Source: Methanoculleus sp. UBA430 (GTDB lineage Archaea; Halobacteriota; Methanomicrobia; Methanomicrobiales; Methanoculleaceae). From it: a stretch of DNA of 64,000 nucleotides. The translations under genes were made by a program, and so were the position numbers. The stretch is from assembly GCF_002506585.1 (NCBI RefSeq), contig NZ_DAXW01000011.1:454-64453 (forward strand), given 5' to 3'. Below the pieces are notes generated by a model. The model was not told the DNA's origin. It made no database searches and saw nothing but the letters and a program-made list of their open reading frames with translations. This document shows positions 8,054 to 15,377 of the stretch, piece after piece. Within the stretch, counting starts at the first letter, position 1; every line of letters starts with the position of its first letter.

Positions 8054-9614
8054 GGGTCACCTCCTCCCCGGAGAGGGGAAAGCGGACATCGATCTTGTAT
8101 GCCCGGACGGTGGGCAGGTCGAGCGCGTCCTCTTCGGGGATGCCGGCCCGGCAGAGGATCTCCGCAAGCACCTCGCTGAGCCGCTCCTCTGTCGGGGCGG
8201 CAAGGGTGAACCAGAGGGTGTAGGGATGGTCCCGCCGGAAGTTGTGCGAGACCTCCGGGTAGCCGCTGACGATCTCCGCCACCTCCCGCACCCGGTCCTC
8301 CGGGACGCGGAGGGCGATCAGGGACGCGGCGGCAAGCCCGAACCTCCGTGACTCAAAGACCGGCGAGACGTTGCGGAGGATGCCTGAGGCCTGAAGCCGC
8401 AGCATCCTCGCGAGGAGGTCGTCTTCCGCGATCCCGACTCTCGCCGCGATAGCGGCCCACGGCCGGGGCACCAGGGGTAGGTCGTCCTGGAGGGCATCGA
8501 GGATTGCGAGATCGGTCCGGTCGATGCCGCCGGGCTCGTAGGGGCACCACGGGTCCTCGCGCGAGACCTCCCCGCAGGGGTTGTCGGGCCGCATGAGGCC
8601 GTCACACCACCGGGCAGGAACGGCATCGGCCCCGCGGTAGGCCCGTGCCCGGCACCCGCCGCAGACTGCCCTGTAGCCGCACCGGCCGCACTTCCCGGTG
8701 AGCCGTTGGGGGTCACGGAGGACGTCAAAGAGTACCGAATGGTTCCAGATCCCGGCAAACGTCGTGGTGCGGAGGTTGCCCGCGCTCACCGGCAGGTAGG
8801 GGCAGGGCGTCACCTCCCCGGTCGCGTAGATCCGGCAGTAACTGATGCCGGCCATGCAGCCCCGGCTCCAGCCTGATGGTTCCTCGATCCCGGCCTCCTC
8901 TGCGATGCGGCGGAACTGGGGTGCGCACGTCGGCCGGACTCGAAGATCGCTCTCCCGGTACCGGAGGAGGATGTCCCGGATCAGGTCCTCGTACTCGCGG
9001 GGACCGCCCTGGCCGGGTTCGCGTCCCCTCCCGGTCTCCACGGGGAAGAAGATCTGGTAGTCGCGCACGCCGAGGGATTCCCCCAGGGCGAGCACCCCTT
9101 CCACGTCGGCGAGGACGGGGCGCATGACCGTCATGTTGATCCGGACGGCGAGCCCCGCTTCAAGGCAGTGCCCGATCGCCGCGACCGCCCGCTCCCAGAC
9201 GCCGGGAACCCCGCGGAACGCGTCGTGGGTATCCGGATCCGCCGAGTCGAGGCTGATTGCCACCGACCGGACGCCCGACGCAGCGAGCCGTCTCGCCGTC
9301 TCAGCGTCAAGGAGATACCCGCTCGTGCCCATCGCCATCACGAGTCCCCGTTCGGTCCCGTACCGGGCGATCTCGAAGATATCTTCCCTGAGGAGGGGTT
9401 CTCCCCCGGAGAGGACGACGACGGGCCTTCCGACCGCGGCGATCTGGTCGATGACCGAGAACGCCTCTTCTGTCGAGAGGACTCCTTCTGCTTCGCTTTC
9501 GCCTGCATCCGCGTAGCAGTGGGCGCACTTCAGCGGGCAGCGGAGGGTGATGTTCCATGAGATCAGGGCGGGACCCGCCGTAGCGTTCGGGGATGGGCTC
9601 GTCGTGCGCGGCAT
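8040..9614 (-). CDS. fusion of heme b synthase (AhbD) and siroheme decarboxylase subunit (AhbA)
   Basis: This 524-residue protein joins two steps of the alternative heme pathway. Residues 1-350 are a radical SAM enzyme with CPLKCAHC (C26, C30, C33), VVLSGGEPLLREDIFEIARY, SLDSADPDTHDAFRGVPG and a C-terminal cluster (CGRCGYRAVCGGC). This is the AhbD type, which converts the two propionates of Fe-coproporphyrin III to vinyls. Residues 364-515 are a full AhbA-like Lrp-fold domain: IDRTDLAILDAL, then VSHNFRRDHPYTLWFTL. So the first and last steps sit on one chain. The ATG at 9614 follows GAAGGGGG; an upstream in-frame start at 9683 is possible but looks non-coding. First gene of the ahb operon. 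Confidence 0.87.
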   Translation of the reverse strand: MPRTTSPSPNATAGPALISWNITLRCPLKCAHCYADAGESEAEGVLSTEEAFSVIDQIAAVGRPVVVLSGGEPLLREDIFEIARYGTERGLVMAMGTSGYLLDAETARRLAASGVRSVAISLDSADPDTHDAFRGVPGVWERAVAAIGHCLEAGLAVRINMTVMRPVLADVEGVLALGESLGVRDYQIFFPVETGRGREPGQGGPREYEDLIRDILLRYRESDLRVRPTCAPQFRRIAEEAGIEEPSGWSRGCMAGISYCRIYATGEVTPCPYLPVSAGNLRTTTFAGIWNHSVLFDVLRDPQRLTGKCGRCGYRAVCGGCRARAYRGADAVPARWCDGLMRPDNPCGEVSREDPWCPYEPGGIDRTDLAILDALQDDLPLVPRPWAAIAARVGIAEDDLLARMLRLQASGILRNVSPVFESRRFGLAAASLIALRVPEDRVREVAEIVSGYPEVSHNFRRDHPYTLWFTLAAPTEERLSEVLAEILCRAGIPEEDALDLPTVRAYKIDVRFPLSGEEVTRGPD

Positions 9615-9696
9615 TGCGCCCCCTTCTTGGCCGCCGTCGGCATCAATCTTTGGACGACCGCGAGACCTATTACCCCCGGGCACTCAACCCCGGCCC

Positions 9697-10599
9697 ATGG
9701 CAAGGATCCTCGCGTTCAGCGATCTCGCCTGGGGGACGAGGGAGCGGGGTGCGCCCGGCGGCCGAAAGGTCGATGCCACCTCGTTCCTCCGCCGTGTCGG
9801 GGAGACGGACCCGGCAATCGTCGTCTTTGCCGGCGACGGTGCCTACGACCGGTGCTCGCGGTCGGGGCTCGACGAGACGGAACTCTTCCTCGGCCTTCTG
9901 TGGGAGATCGCAGCGGTGGGGAGGCACTGCGTCATCGTCGAGGGGAACAACGACGACACGATGGGCACCTACGGCCGCGTCCGGGAAGCGGCGGAGGAGA
10001 GCCCCCGTATCCACGAGATCTCGGGGAAGGCGGAGACCGTCCAGGGCATCCGCTTCCTCGGCGTCCCCACCGGGAAGGAGAAGAGGATGGCCGGCCAGGC
10101 CGAAGAGACGGTCGATATCGTGGTGGCCCACGCCCCTCTCGCGAACCGGGTCTGGCTCTTTGACCTCCCGGCGGCGTGCATCGTCACCGGCCACTACGGG
10201 ATGATGGCGGGCGTCGTCGCCGGGAAGGTGTATGTCGCCCTCGACTGCTCCCCGTCCTCGTATGCGGCGATCGAGTGGGAGCAGGGGTGGCGGCGGGTCG
10301 AGTATGTTGCCGGGGCGTGCCGGGTTGAGATGCGCCCGGAGGAGGGGATCACCGCGACCGGATGCGACCCGGCGCTCCTCCGGGACCTGACGGAGGGGCG
10401 GGGAACGCTCCCCTACCGCGAGGAGGTCGAGGCACTCCGGCGGACAAAGAAAGAGATCTCCATCCATGGCCGGGAGGAGGTCACCCGGCGCCTGCTCGCG
10501 ATGGGGATCAGGAAGACGCACATCGAGCGGTACCTCGGAGGGCAGCGGAAGAGGGACCGCCCTGCGGGGATGCCGAGTTCCTCCTGGAGCGGCCCGTAG
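9697..10599 (+). CDS. metallophosphoesterase, probably with altered C-terminus
   Basis: The 300-residue protein begins MARILAFSDLAWGTRERG and has FAGDGAYDR, VIVEGNNDDTMG, VVAHAPLANR and VTGHYGMMAG, the usual metal-binding blocks of calcineurin-like phosphoesterases. The first DxH motif is degenerate (SDLAWG), so activity may be reduced or different. A helical C-terminal part ends plausibly at HIERYLGG. The last 15 or so residues (QRKRDRPAGM onward) are read from sequence that is antisense to the convergent nitroreductase gene and are probably not ancestral. The two genes overlap by 187 bases at their 3' ends, which suggests a deletion joined them. Confidence 0.7.
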   Translation: MARILAFSDLAWGTRERGAPGGRKVDATSFLRRVGETDPAIVVFAGDGAYDRCSRSGLDETELFLGLLWEIAAVGRHCVIVEGNNDDTMGTYGRVREAAEESPRIHEISGKAETVQGIRFLGVPTGKEKRMAGQAEETVDIVVAHAPLANRVWLFDLPAACIVTGHYGMMAGVVAGKVYVALDCSPSSYAAIEWEQGWRRVEYVAGACRVEMRPEEGITATGCDPALLRDLTEGRGTLPYREEVEALRRTKKEISIHGREEVTRRLLAMGIRKTHIERYLGGQRKRDRPAGMPSSSWSGP

Positions 10600-11285
10600 G
10601 ATGCCGCGGCCATCGAGACGAACCCGGCCCAGCAGGTGCCGATGCCGAACGCCGGGGCAGTGACGTCGAAGTGCGTCATCGCGATGATCGCGTCCACGGA
10701 CGCGACCGGGTTCCCTTCGGGGATATGGGCGACGAGGAGGTGCGGAGCGCCGCGGCAGATGACGTCGTTGCCCACCTCCCACGCACGGATGAGCCCCGGC
10801 ACGTGGCCGCTCATCGGGTGGCGGCTCTCGACCAGGGTCTTCATCCAGTCGACTGTCAGGGCGGCAATCTTCCGGACCTTCGCCGGGTCGTGGACGACGA
10901 TCCACTGCACCGGCTGCCCGTTCCCTCCCGACGGCGCATACCGGACGACGTCGAGGACCGCGAGGATCGTCTCCCGGGGGACGGGCTCGTCCGTGTAGCG
11001 GCGCACCGACCGGCGCTTCTGGAGGTAGACGCCAAGGTCGCCGGGCGAGAGCGTCCCCGCACCGGCCGGGACGTCCGCCTTCTCCTCCGGCCTGACGTTC
11101 AGGGTAAGCGCCTGCGTAGGGCAGAAGGCCTCGCAGTGGCCGCAGGCGATGCACATCCCGGCCTTCTCCTCCGGGACCCCGGGGAGGGGGTCTTCGTCCG
11201 CGGCACCGACGATTGCCGAAGGGCAGACGGTCGAGCAGGTCCCGCAGCGGGTGCAGAGGGCCTCGTCGACAAGCGTGGTCTCCAT
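10413..11285 (-). CDS. ferredoxin-domain nitroreductase, 3' end probably replaced
   Basis: The first 60 residues carry two [4Fe-4S] motifs (CTRCGTCSTVCP and CIACGHCEAFCP). A nitroreductase fold follows (LQKRRSVRRYTDEPVPRE, residues 88-105, then ILAVLDVVRYAPSGGNGQPV) that binds FMN and reduces nitro or quinone-like compounds. GIGTCWAGFVSMAA is intact. The usual end of the family (an xAMMLGYPxxxYxRIPPR block) is missing: after LGIPAGRSLFR the reading continues into sequence antisense to the phosphoesterase. The start ATG abuts the flavin reductase stop codon, so the two are co-transcribed. The protein may be non-functional or altered at its C-terminus. Confidence 0.75.
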   Translation of the reverse strand: METTLVDEALCTRCGTCSTVCPSAIVGAADEDPLPGVPEEKAGMCIACGHCEAFCPTQALTLNVRPEEKADVPAGAGTLSPGDLGVYLQKRRSVRRYTDEPVPRETILAVLDVVRYAPSGGNGQPVQWIVVHDPAKVRKIAALTVDWMKTLVESRHPMSGHVPGLIRAWEVGNDVICRGAPHLLVAHIPEGNPVASVDAIIAMTHFDVTAPAFGIGTCWAGFVSMAAASYGPLQEELGIPAGRSLFRCPPRYRSMCVFLIPIASRRRVTSSRPWMEISFFVRRSASTSSR

Positions 11286-11861
11286 TCAGGCCCCCGGAGC
11301 CTGCCGCATCAGGCTTTTCCCGGCACTCCAGGCGTCGCCGGCGTGCTCCCCAAGCCGGTGGTAGCGGTTGTCGGGCATGGTCAGGAGGAGCGGGTCGATC
11401 GCCGCGTAGTCCGGCTTCCCGTCCCGGAGCACCCCTTCGTCCGCATATGCCCCCACGATCTCGCCGATGAAGACCGTGTGGGTCGGGAGCAGGACCGTCT
11501 CGACGAGCCGGCACTCGAGGTTGACCGGGCACTCCCGGATCATCGGTGCGGTCTTGAGCGTCCCGTAGAAGACGTCAAAGACGGTCGACTTGTCGACCGA
11601 TTTCCCCGATACCAGCCCACAGTAATCGGTCTTCTCCAGCAGGGCCGAGGAGGGGAGGTTCACCGAGAAGGTCTCCGTCCCGGCGATGCCTCTGGGCGTG
11701 TGGTGGGCGTTCGCGATCCCGCAGAGGATCATCGGCGGGTTGCCGTTCGCCCGCGAGCACCAGCCCACGGCCATGAAGTTCGCCCTTCCGTTCACCTGCG
11801 TCCCGACGAGCACGACCGGCATCGGGATGAAGAAGTTCTTTCCAATCTCGCTCTTTTCCAT
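11286..11861 (-). CDS. flavin reductase / flavoredoxin family protein
   Basis: The 191-residue protein matches the flavin reductase-like split-barrel family: MPVVLVGTQVNGRANFMAVGW at the N-terminus, PPMILCGIANAHHT, then FSVNLPSSALLEKTDYCG. Archaeal members bind FMN and pass electrons, for example flavoredoxin. Its stop codon touches the start of the ferredoxin-nitroreductase, giving a two-gene redox operon. A divergent HxlR regulator lies 149 bases upstream and is the likely controller. Confidence 0.85.
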   Translation of the reverse strand: MEKSEIGKNFFIPMPVVLVGTQVNGRANFMAVGWCSRANGNPPMILCGIANAHHTPRGIAGTETFSVNLPSSALLEKTDYCGLVSGKSVDKSTVFDVFYGTLKTAPMIRECPVNLECRLVETVLLPTHTVFIGEIVGAYADEGVLRDGKPDYAAIDPLLLTMPDNRYHRLGEHAGDAWSAGKSLMRQAPGA

Positions 11862-12010
11862 CGTTACACCTCACTCCCGGCAGGATGCCGGGCGCGTCAG
11901 CAGAGATAGTCCTTTCGCCTCAGGCATTACGGACCACCAGGATAAATACTCCATAAGAGGAGATATAGGGAATACAGGCACTCCTGTAACTTACTTTCAT
12001 TGGTGGAACC
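11862..12010. promoter_or_regulatory. divergent promoter region of flavin reductase and hxlR genes
   Basis: Two overlapping TATA-like elements occur around 11940-11950 (ATAAATACT read rightward, GTATTTATC read leftward). This fits divergent transcription. A palindrome at 11973-11988 lies downstream of them on the hxlR side and is listed separately. Confidence 0.5.
11973..11988. promoter_or_regulatory. palindromic operator candidate for the HxlR regulator
   Basis: TACAGGCACTCCTGTA is a palindrome with 6-base arms around CACT. It lies 23 bases before the hxlR ATG, near the expected transcription start. HxlR/MarR-like regulators bind such short TAC...GTA palindromes and usually autoregulate. 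Confidence 0.45.
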
Positions 12011-12388
12011 ATGGCCTACACAAAGAACGGCAGGACCTTCCACTGCCCGGTCGAAGCGGCTCTCGACGTCATCGGCGGCAAGTGGAAAGCGCTCATCCTC
12101 TGGCACCTCTGCGACGGGGTCAAACGCTTCTCCGAACTGCAGCGGGAACTCCCCGGCGTCAACGCGAAGATGCTCACCCGGCAGCTCCGGGAACTGGAGG
12201 GGGACGGAGTCGTGCAGCGGACGGTCTACCCCGAGGTGCCGCCCCGGGTGGAGTACGCCGTCACCGAGTTCGGCAGGACCCTCCTCCCGATCCTGGAGGC
12301 GCTTTGCGCCTGGGGAACGCAGTATCTCGGCACCGACGATGCAGCACCGGCCCGGTGCCCGGCAAAAGCAGGGACGGAGAGAGTATGA
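12011..12388 (+). CDS. HxlR-family winged-helix transcriptional regulator
   Basis: The 125-residue protein carries the HxlR core CPVEAALDVIGGKWKALIL, RFSELQRELPGVNAKMLTRQ, LEGDGVVQRTVYPEVPPRV and EYAVTEFGRTLLP. The early cysteine (C13) is the residue that senses electrophiles or oxidants in several family members. It is divergent from the flavin reductase-nitroreductase operon, a common genetic arrangement for redox-sensing HxlR proteins. Its stop overlaps the start of the acetyltransferase gene (ATGA), so the two are co-translated. Confidence 0.9.
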   Translation: MAYTKNGRTFHCPVEAALDVIGGKWKALILWHLCDGVKRFSELQRELPGVNAKMLTRQLRELEGDGVVQRTVYPEVPPRVEYAVTEFGRTLLPILEALCAWGTQYLGTDDAAPARCPAKAGTERV

Positions 12389-12915
12389 CCGCACCGGCGC
12401 CGTCCATCGAGTACCGCACCACGGACATCGCCGGCATCGACGTCATCCGCCCGCTCTGGAACCGGATCTGCGAGCACCACCGCGTCCGTGCGCGGACGTT
12501 CCGGGCCTTCTTCGAGCACACGACCTTCGACGAGCGGAAGGCGCACTTTGTCCGGTGTGCAGAGACCGGAGACCTGCGGGTCGACCAGGCCTGTGATCCG
12601 GCGGCGGACCGGTGCGTCGCCTACTGCGTAACCTCGCTCTCGGCAGAGCGCATCGGGGAGATCGAGTCGCTCTACGTCGACGAGACCTACCGCTCGCAGG
12701 GTATCGGCACGGCACTCGTCCGCCGGGCGCTTATGTGGCTGGACGAGAACGGCTCGGTCGAGAACCGGGTGGCGGTCGCCGACGGAAACGAGGAGGCCTT
12801 CCCGTTCTACCGGAGGTTCGGGTTCTATCCCCGCCGAACGGTGCTCGAACAGGTTCGGGAGAGTGCACCCTCCCGACCGGCCGGAGACGCGGGATCTCCC
12901 GGCCGGCAGCCATGA
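12385..12915 (+). CDS. GNAT-family N-acetyltransferase
   Basis: The 176-residue protein has the GNAT acetyl-CoA loop YRSQGIGTALVRRAL (R/QxxGxG/A as SQGIGT) after IESLYVDETYR, and a terminal FPFYRRFGFYPRRTVLEQV. The substrate is unknown. The start ATG overlaps the hxlR stop by the ATGA arrangement, which links it to that regulator. A T-run at 12934-12939 after the stop may end the transcript. Confidence 0.85.
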   Translation: MTAPAPSIEYRTTDIAGIDVIRPLWNRICEHHRVRARTFRAFFEHTTFDERKAHFVRCAETGDLRVDQACDPAADRCVAYCVTSLSAERIGEIESLYVDETYRSQGIGTALVRRALMWLDENGSVENRVAVADGNEEAFPFYRRFGFYPRRTVLEQVRESAPSRPAGDAGSPGRQP

Positions 12916-13076
12916 TCTTCCGATAAACCCCGCTTTTTTATTCGCCCGCAGGGCCACTGGAGCAGAGTCCGACCCAGGGTTGCATGTCGCCATCGAGTAT
13001 GCTCCGCGCACGGATTGAGCGGCAGAGGGATACGAGTGCCGTATTGTTTATCCCCCTTCCCCCCGTACACCTGCAT

Positions 13077-13790
13077 ATGGACACGGTCGTCGAAGCGATA
13101 CGGGAGGAGTTCGCGGCGCACGCGGACCCAGAGATCCGGGAGAAAGGCCGGCGGTTCTTCAAGGAGGAGGTCCGGTGCTACGGGATGAAGACGGCAACCG
13201 GAATCGCGATCGCAAAGAAGTACTGGAAGGAGGTCAAAGCCCGCGAGAAGCGGGAGATCTTCTCCCTCTGCGAGGAACTCTACTCGTCGGGGATGATGGA
13301 GGAGGCGTTCGTCGTCTCCCAGTGGGCCCAGCAGCTCGCCGACCGTTACGAACCCGGTGATATCACCATCTTCCGCCACTGGATTGAGACCTATATCACC
13401 AACTGGGCCACCTGCGACGGCCTCTGCAACCATGCCGTCGGGGACTATGTCGTCCGGTACCCGGAAGCGATCGACGAGCTGAAGCGCTGGACGCAGTCAA
13501 AGAACCGCTGGATGCGGCGGGCGGCGGCGGTCTCGCTGATCGTGCCGGCAAAGCACGGGGAGTTCCTCGACGAGGCCATTGCGATCGCCGATCTCCTCCT
13601 CACCGATACGGACGACATGGTGCAGAAAGGCTACGGGTGGCTCCTCAAGGAGGCGAGCAGGAAGCACACGGACGAGGTATTCCGCTACGTGATGGCGAAC
13701 AAGAGAGCCATGCCCCGGACGGCTCTGCGGTACGCGATCGAACTGATGCCGAAGGAGTTGAAGGCGGAAGCGATGAAAAAGGATTGGTGA
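13077..13790 (+). CDS. AlkD-like DNA alkylation repair HEAT-repeat protein
   Basis: The 237-residue protein is all-helical, with features of the AlkD glycosylase family: YGMKTATGIAIAKKYWKE, EEAFVVSQWAQQLADRY and the TWxxCDxxC-like block NWATCDGLCNHAVGDYV, then RWMRRAAAVSLIVPAKHG and MVQKGYGWLLKEASRKH. AlkD members excise bulky or cationic alkylated bases without base flipping. The ATG at 13077 was preferred to an in-frame start at 12984 because residues between them look non-coding and the family begins close to this point. Confidence 0.85.
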   Translation: MDTVVEAIREEFAAHADPEIREKGRRFFKEEVRCYGMKTATGIAIAKKYWKEVKAREKREIFSLCEELYSSGMMEEAFVVSQWAQQLADRYEPGDITIFRHWIETYITNWATCDGLCNHAVGDYVVRYPEAIDELKRWTQSKNRWMRRAAAVSLIVPAKHGEFLDEAIAIADLLLTDTDDMVQKGYGWLLKEASRKHTDEVFRYVMANKRAMPRTALRYAIELMPKELKAEAMKKDW

Positions 13791-13804
13791 GGGGATGGCG
13801 AGGC

Positions 13805-14233
13805 TCAGAACCTGACGCGGGGTGCCTCGGCCTCCCGCATGTTGTACTCCATCGTCCAGAAGTAAGCCTCGCCGTGTGCCACGCGGAAGACGGCAAGTTT
13901 CGGGTCGGCGGGGCCGGAGAGACCGATCTGGAGGAGCCAAGGCCGCTCGCGAACCAGCCGCTCTTTTAAGGCCGGATCCTCGACAACCTCGATCTCACCC
14001 GCGACCCGCATCATCTGCCCTGCGTCGCCGGGCTCGTAGAAACAGAGCTCGACCTTCGGGTTCTTTACGAGCTGCTGCCAGACGGCCTTCGGCGTCCCGG
14101 TGTGGTAGTAGAACCCGGTCTCATCGGCAAACCACATGGCAAACGCCCGGACCCGGGGCTGGTCGCCGTCCATTGTCGCGATGTAGGTCACGGGGTTGGC
14201 GTTTGCAAATTTCACGCAGTCAGAGAAGTCCAT
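13805..14233 (-). CDS. pyridoxamine 5'-phosphate oxidase-like FMN-binding protein
   Basis: The 142-residue split-barrel protein begins MDFSDCVKFANANPVTYIAT and has the family blocks PRVRAFAMWFADETGFYYHT, KAVWQQLVKNPKVELCFYEP and RVAGEIEVVEDPALKERLV. Small archaeal members bind FMN or F420 and their substrates are mostly unknown. The gene converges with the AlkD-like gene, leaving 14 bases between stops. Confidence 0.85.
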   Translation of the reverse strand: MDFSDCVKFANANPVTYIATMDGDQPRVRAFAMWFADETGFYYHTGTPKAVWQQLVKNPKVELCFYEPGDAGQMMRVAGEIEVVEDPALKERLVRERPWLLQIGLSGPADPKLAVFRVAHGEAYFWTMEYNMREAEAPRVRF

Positions 14234-14458
14234 TCTTCTTCCTCATACATCCATACGGAGGGGGAGCAGAAAATGGTTCCGGGACTGTCGTTACCCCGGC
14301 AACTGTTGCGCAGTGCCGAATCGGTGGCAGTAGATTCTGTTTTTTGCATCAAATGCAACGTTTAACGGCGAAATACCAGAACGAACTCCGGGAAGGCAGC
14401 GGATGTTTAGAAACCTTTTAGTGGGCACCGTACCCAGTCTGAATCGGAGTTGTGTGTT

Positions 14459-15025
14459 TTGACGCAGCAAAACATTCCGACCAAGTTAGTGGTCGGTATC
14501 ATTGCCCTGATCGTCGTTGTTGCAGGGCTTTTGATGGTACTCTCCCCCGGAGGGGAGAGTCCTGCCCCGGCAGAGACCATGCAGGACGAGTTGAAGGCTC
14601 TTGCGGTGGAGGCTGCGGGCATGATCGACGGCGACGCCCTCGCCGCGCTCAAGCCGGGCGACGAGACCACACCGGAGTTCACCGCCATCCGCGACCGGCT
14701 CGCGGCCTTCCGGGACGCAAATACCGGGGTCCTCTACGTCTACACGATGCGCAACGTCAATGATACCATCGAGTATGTCGTGGATGCGGACTACAGGCCC
14801 GGCGACACACCCGCGATAGGCAGCACCTACCGGCCTACGGACGATGACTCCAGGCTGCTCGCCGGGTTTGCCGGCCCCTCTGCAGAGAGCGAACTTTCCA
14901 CTGAAGAGTGGGACAACACGACCGCCACCATCATCTCCGGGTATGCTCCCGTGAAGGACTCGACCGGCGCCATCGTCGGGATTGTGGGCGTCGATATGGG
15001 GAGTTCGGTCGCCAAGAAGGCGTAG
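14459..15025 (+). CDS. membrane-anchored Cache/PDC-like sensor protein without signalling domain
   Basis: After TTG the 188-residue protein has one membrane segment (KLVVGIIALIVVVAGLLMVL, about residues 8-28). A single extracytoplasmic domain follows: EELKALAVEA-like helix, FRDANTGVLYVYTMRNVNDT, VVDADYRPGDTPAIG and GYAPVKDSTGAIVGIVGVDM. These are the sensory blocks of Cache/PDC domains. There is no second membrane helix, HAMP, kinase or chemotaxis domain, so it is a stand-alone ligand-binding protein or a sensor cut short. GGAG lies nine bases before the TTG at 14459; an earlier TTG at 14450 is too close to it. Sequence after the stop shows no readable signalling domain. Confidence 0.65.
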   Translation: MTQQNIPTKLVVGIIALIVVVAGLLMVLSPGGESPAPAETMQDELKALAVEAAGMIDGDALAALKPGDETTPEFTAIRDRLAAFRDANTGVLYVYTMRNVNDTIEYVVDADYRPGDTPAIGSTYRPTDDDSRLLAGFAGPSAESELSTEEWDNTTATIISGYAPVKDSTGAIVGIVGVDMGSSVAKKA

Positions 15026-15377
15026 GACCGGTACACGATCGAGGGGGTAACGGGCGCCGATATCTCGGCGTCGCCGTCCCCATCGCGGACGAGGTGACGT
15101 CGCCCGATCATCGGTGAAGCAAGCGAACAAACTCGCGGCGGGGATCGGGAGAGCCCCTCTCACGCGATCTTCCCCGCGACCGAGAACGAGTTCGATCCTG
15201 TTTGTGATGAATCGTGCAGCCCGGGCTGCACTCATTCGCTGTAGTCCCCGGAGGCATCTGCTCACCCGGGCGAGCACGGTGCACAACGGCCCGTCATACC
15301 GAGACGCCTGCCGCGGCTGCAGGTGTCAGCACCCATATGAATAGGTTTTAACATCTTTTGAGGAGAAGCTCGGTACA
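15026..15377. other. gap with Cys-containing short reading frames and the promoter of the next gene
   Basis: No confident gene is present. One frame ends CDESCSPGCTHSL at 15244 but has no start codon. Another runs from ATG 15207 (or GTG 15114) to 15344 and ends DACRGCRCQHPYE, without a ribosome site. The TATA-like GGTTTTAACATC near 15345-15356 and GAGGAG at 15360-15365 serve the radical SAM gene that starts at 15378. Confidence 0.4.

Noticed and set aside
9615..9683. upstream start of the AhbD-AhbA fusion
   Set aside because: The 23 extra residues look non-coding and a good ribosome site precedes the inner ATG.
12984..13076. N-terminal extension of the AlkD-like protein
   Set aside because: The 31 extra residues do not look like protein and the family starts at the inner ATG.
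15207..15344. 45-residue Cys-containing frame upstream of the radical SAM gene as a peptide precursor gene
   Set aside because: It has no ribosome site, is rich in arginine like non-coding frames of GC-rich DNA, and the promoter of the radical SAM gene lies after it. Kept only as a weak hint in the findings.
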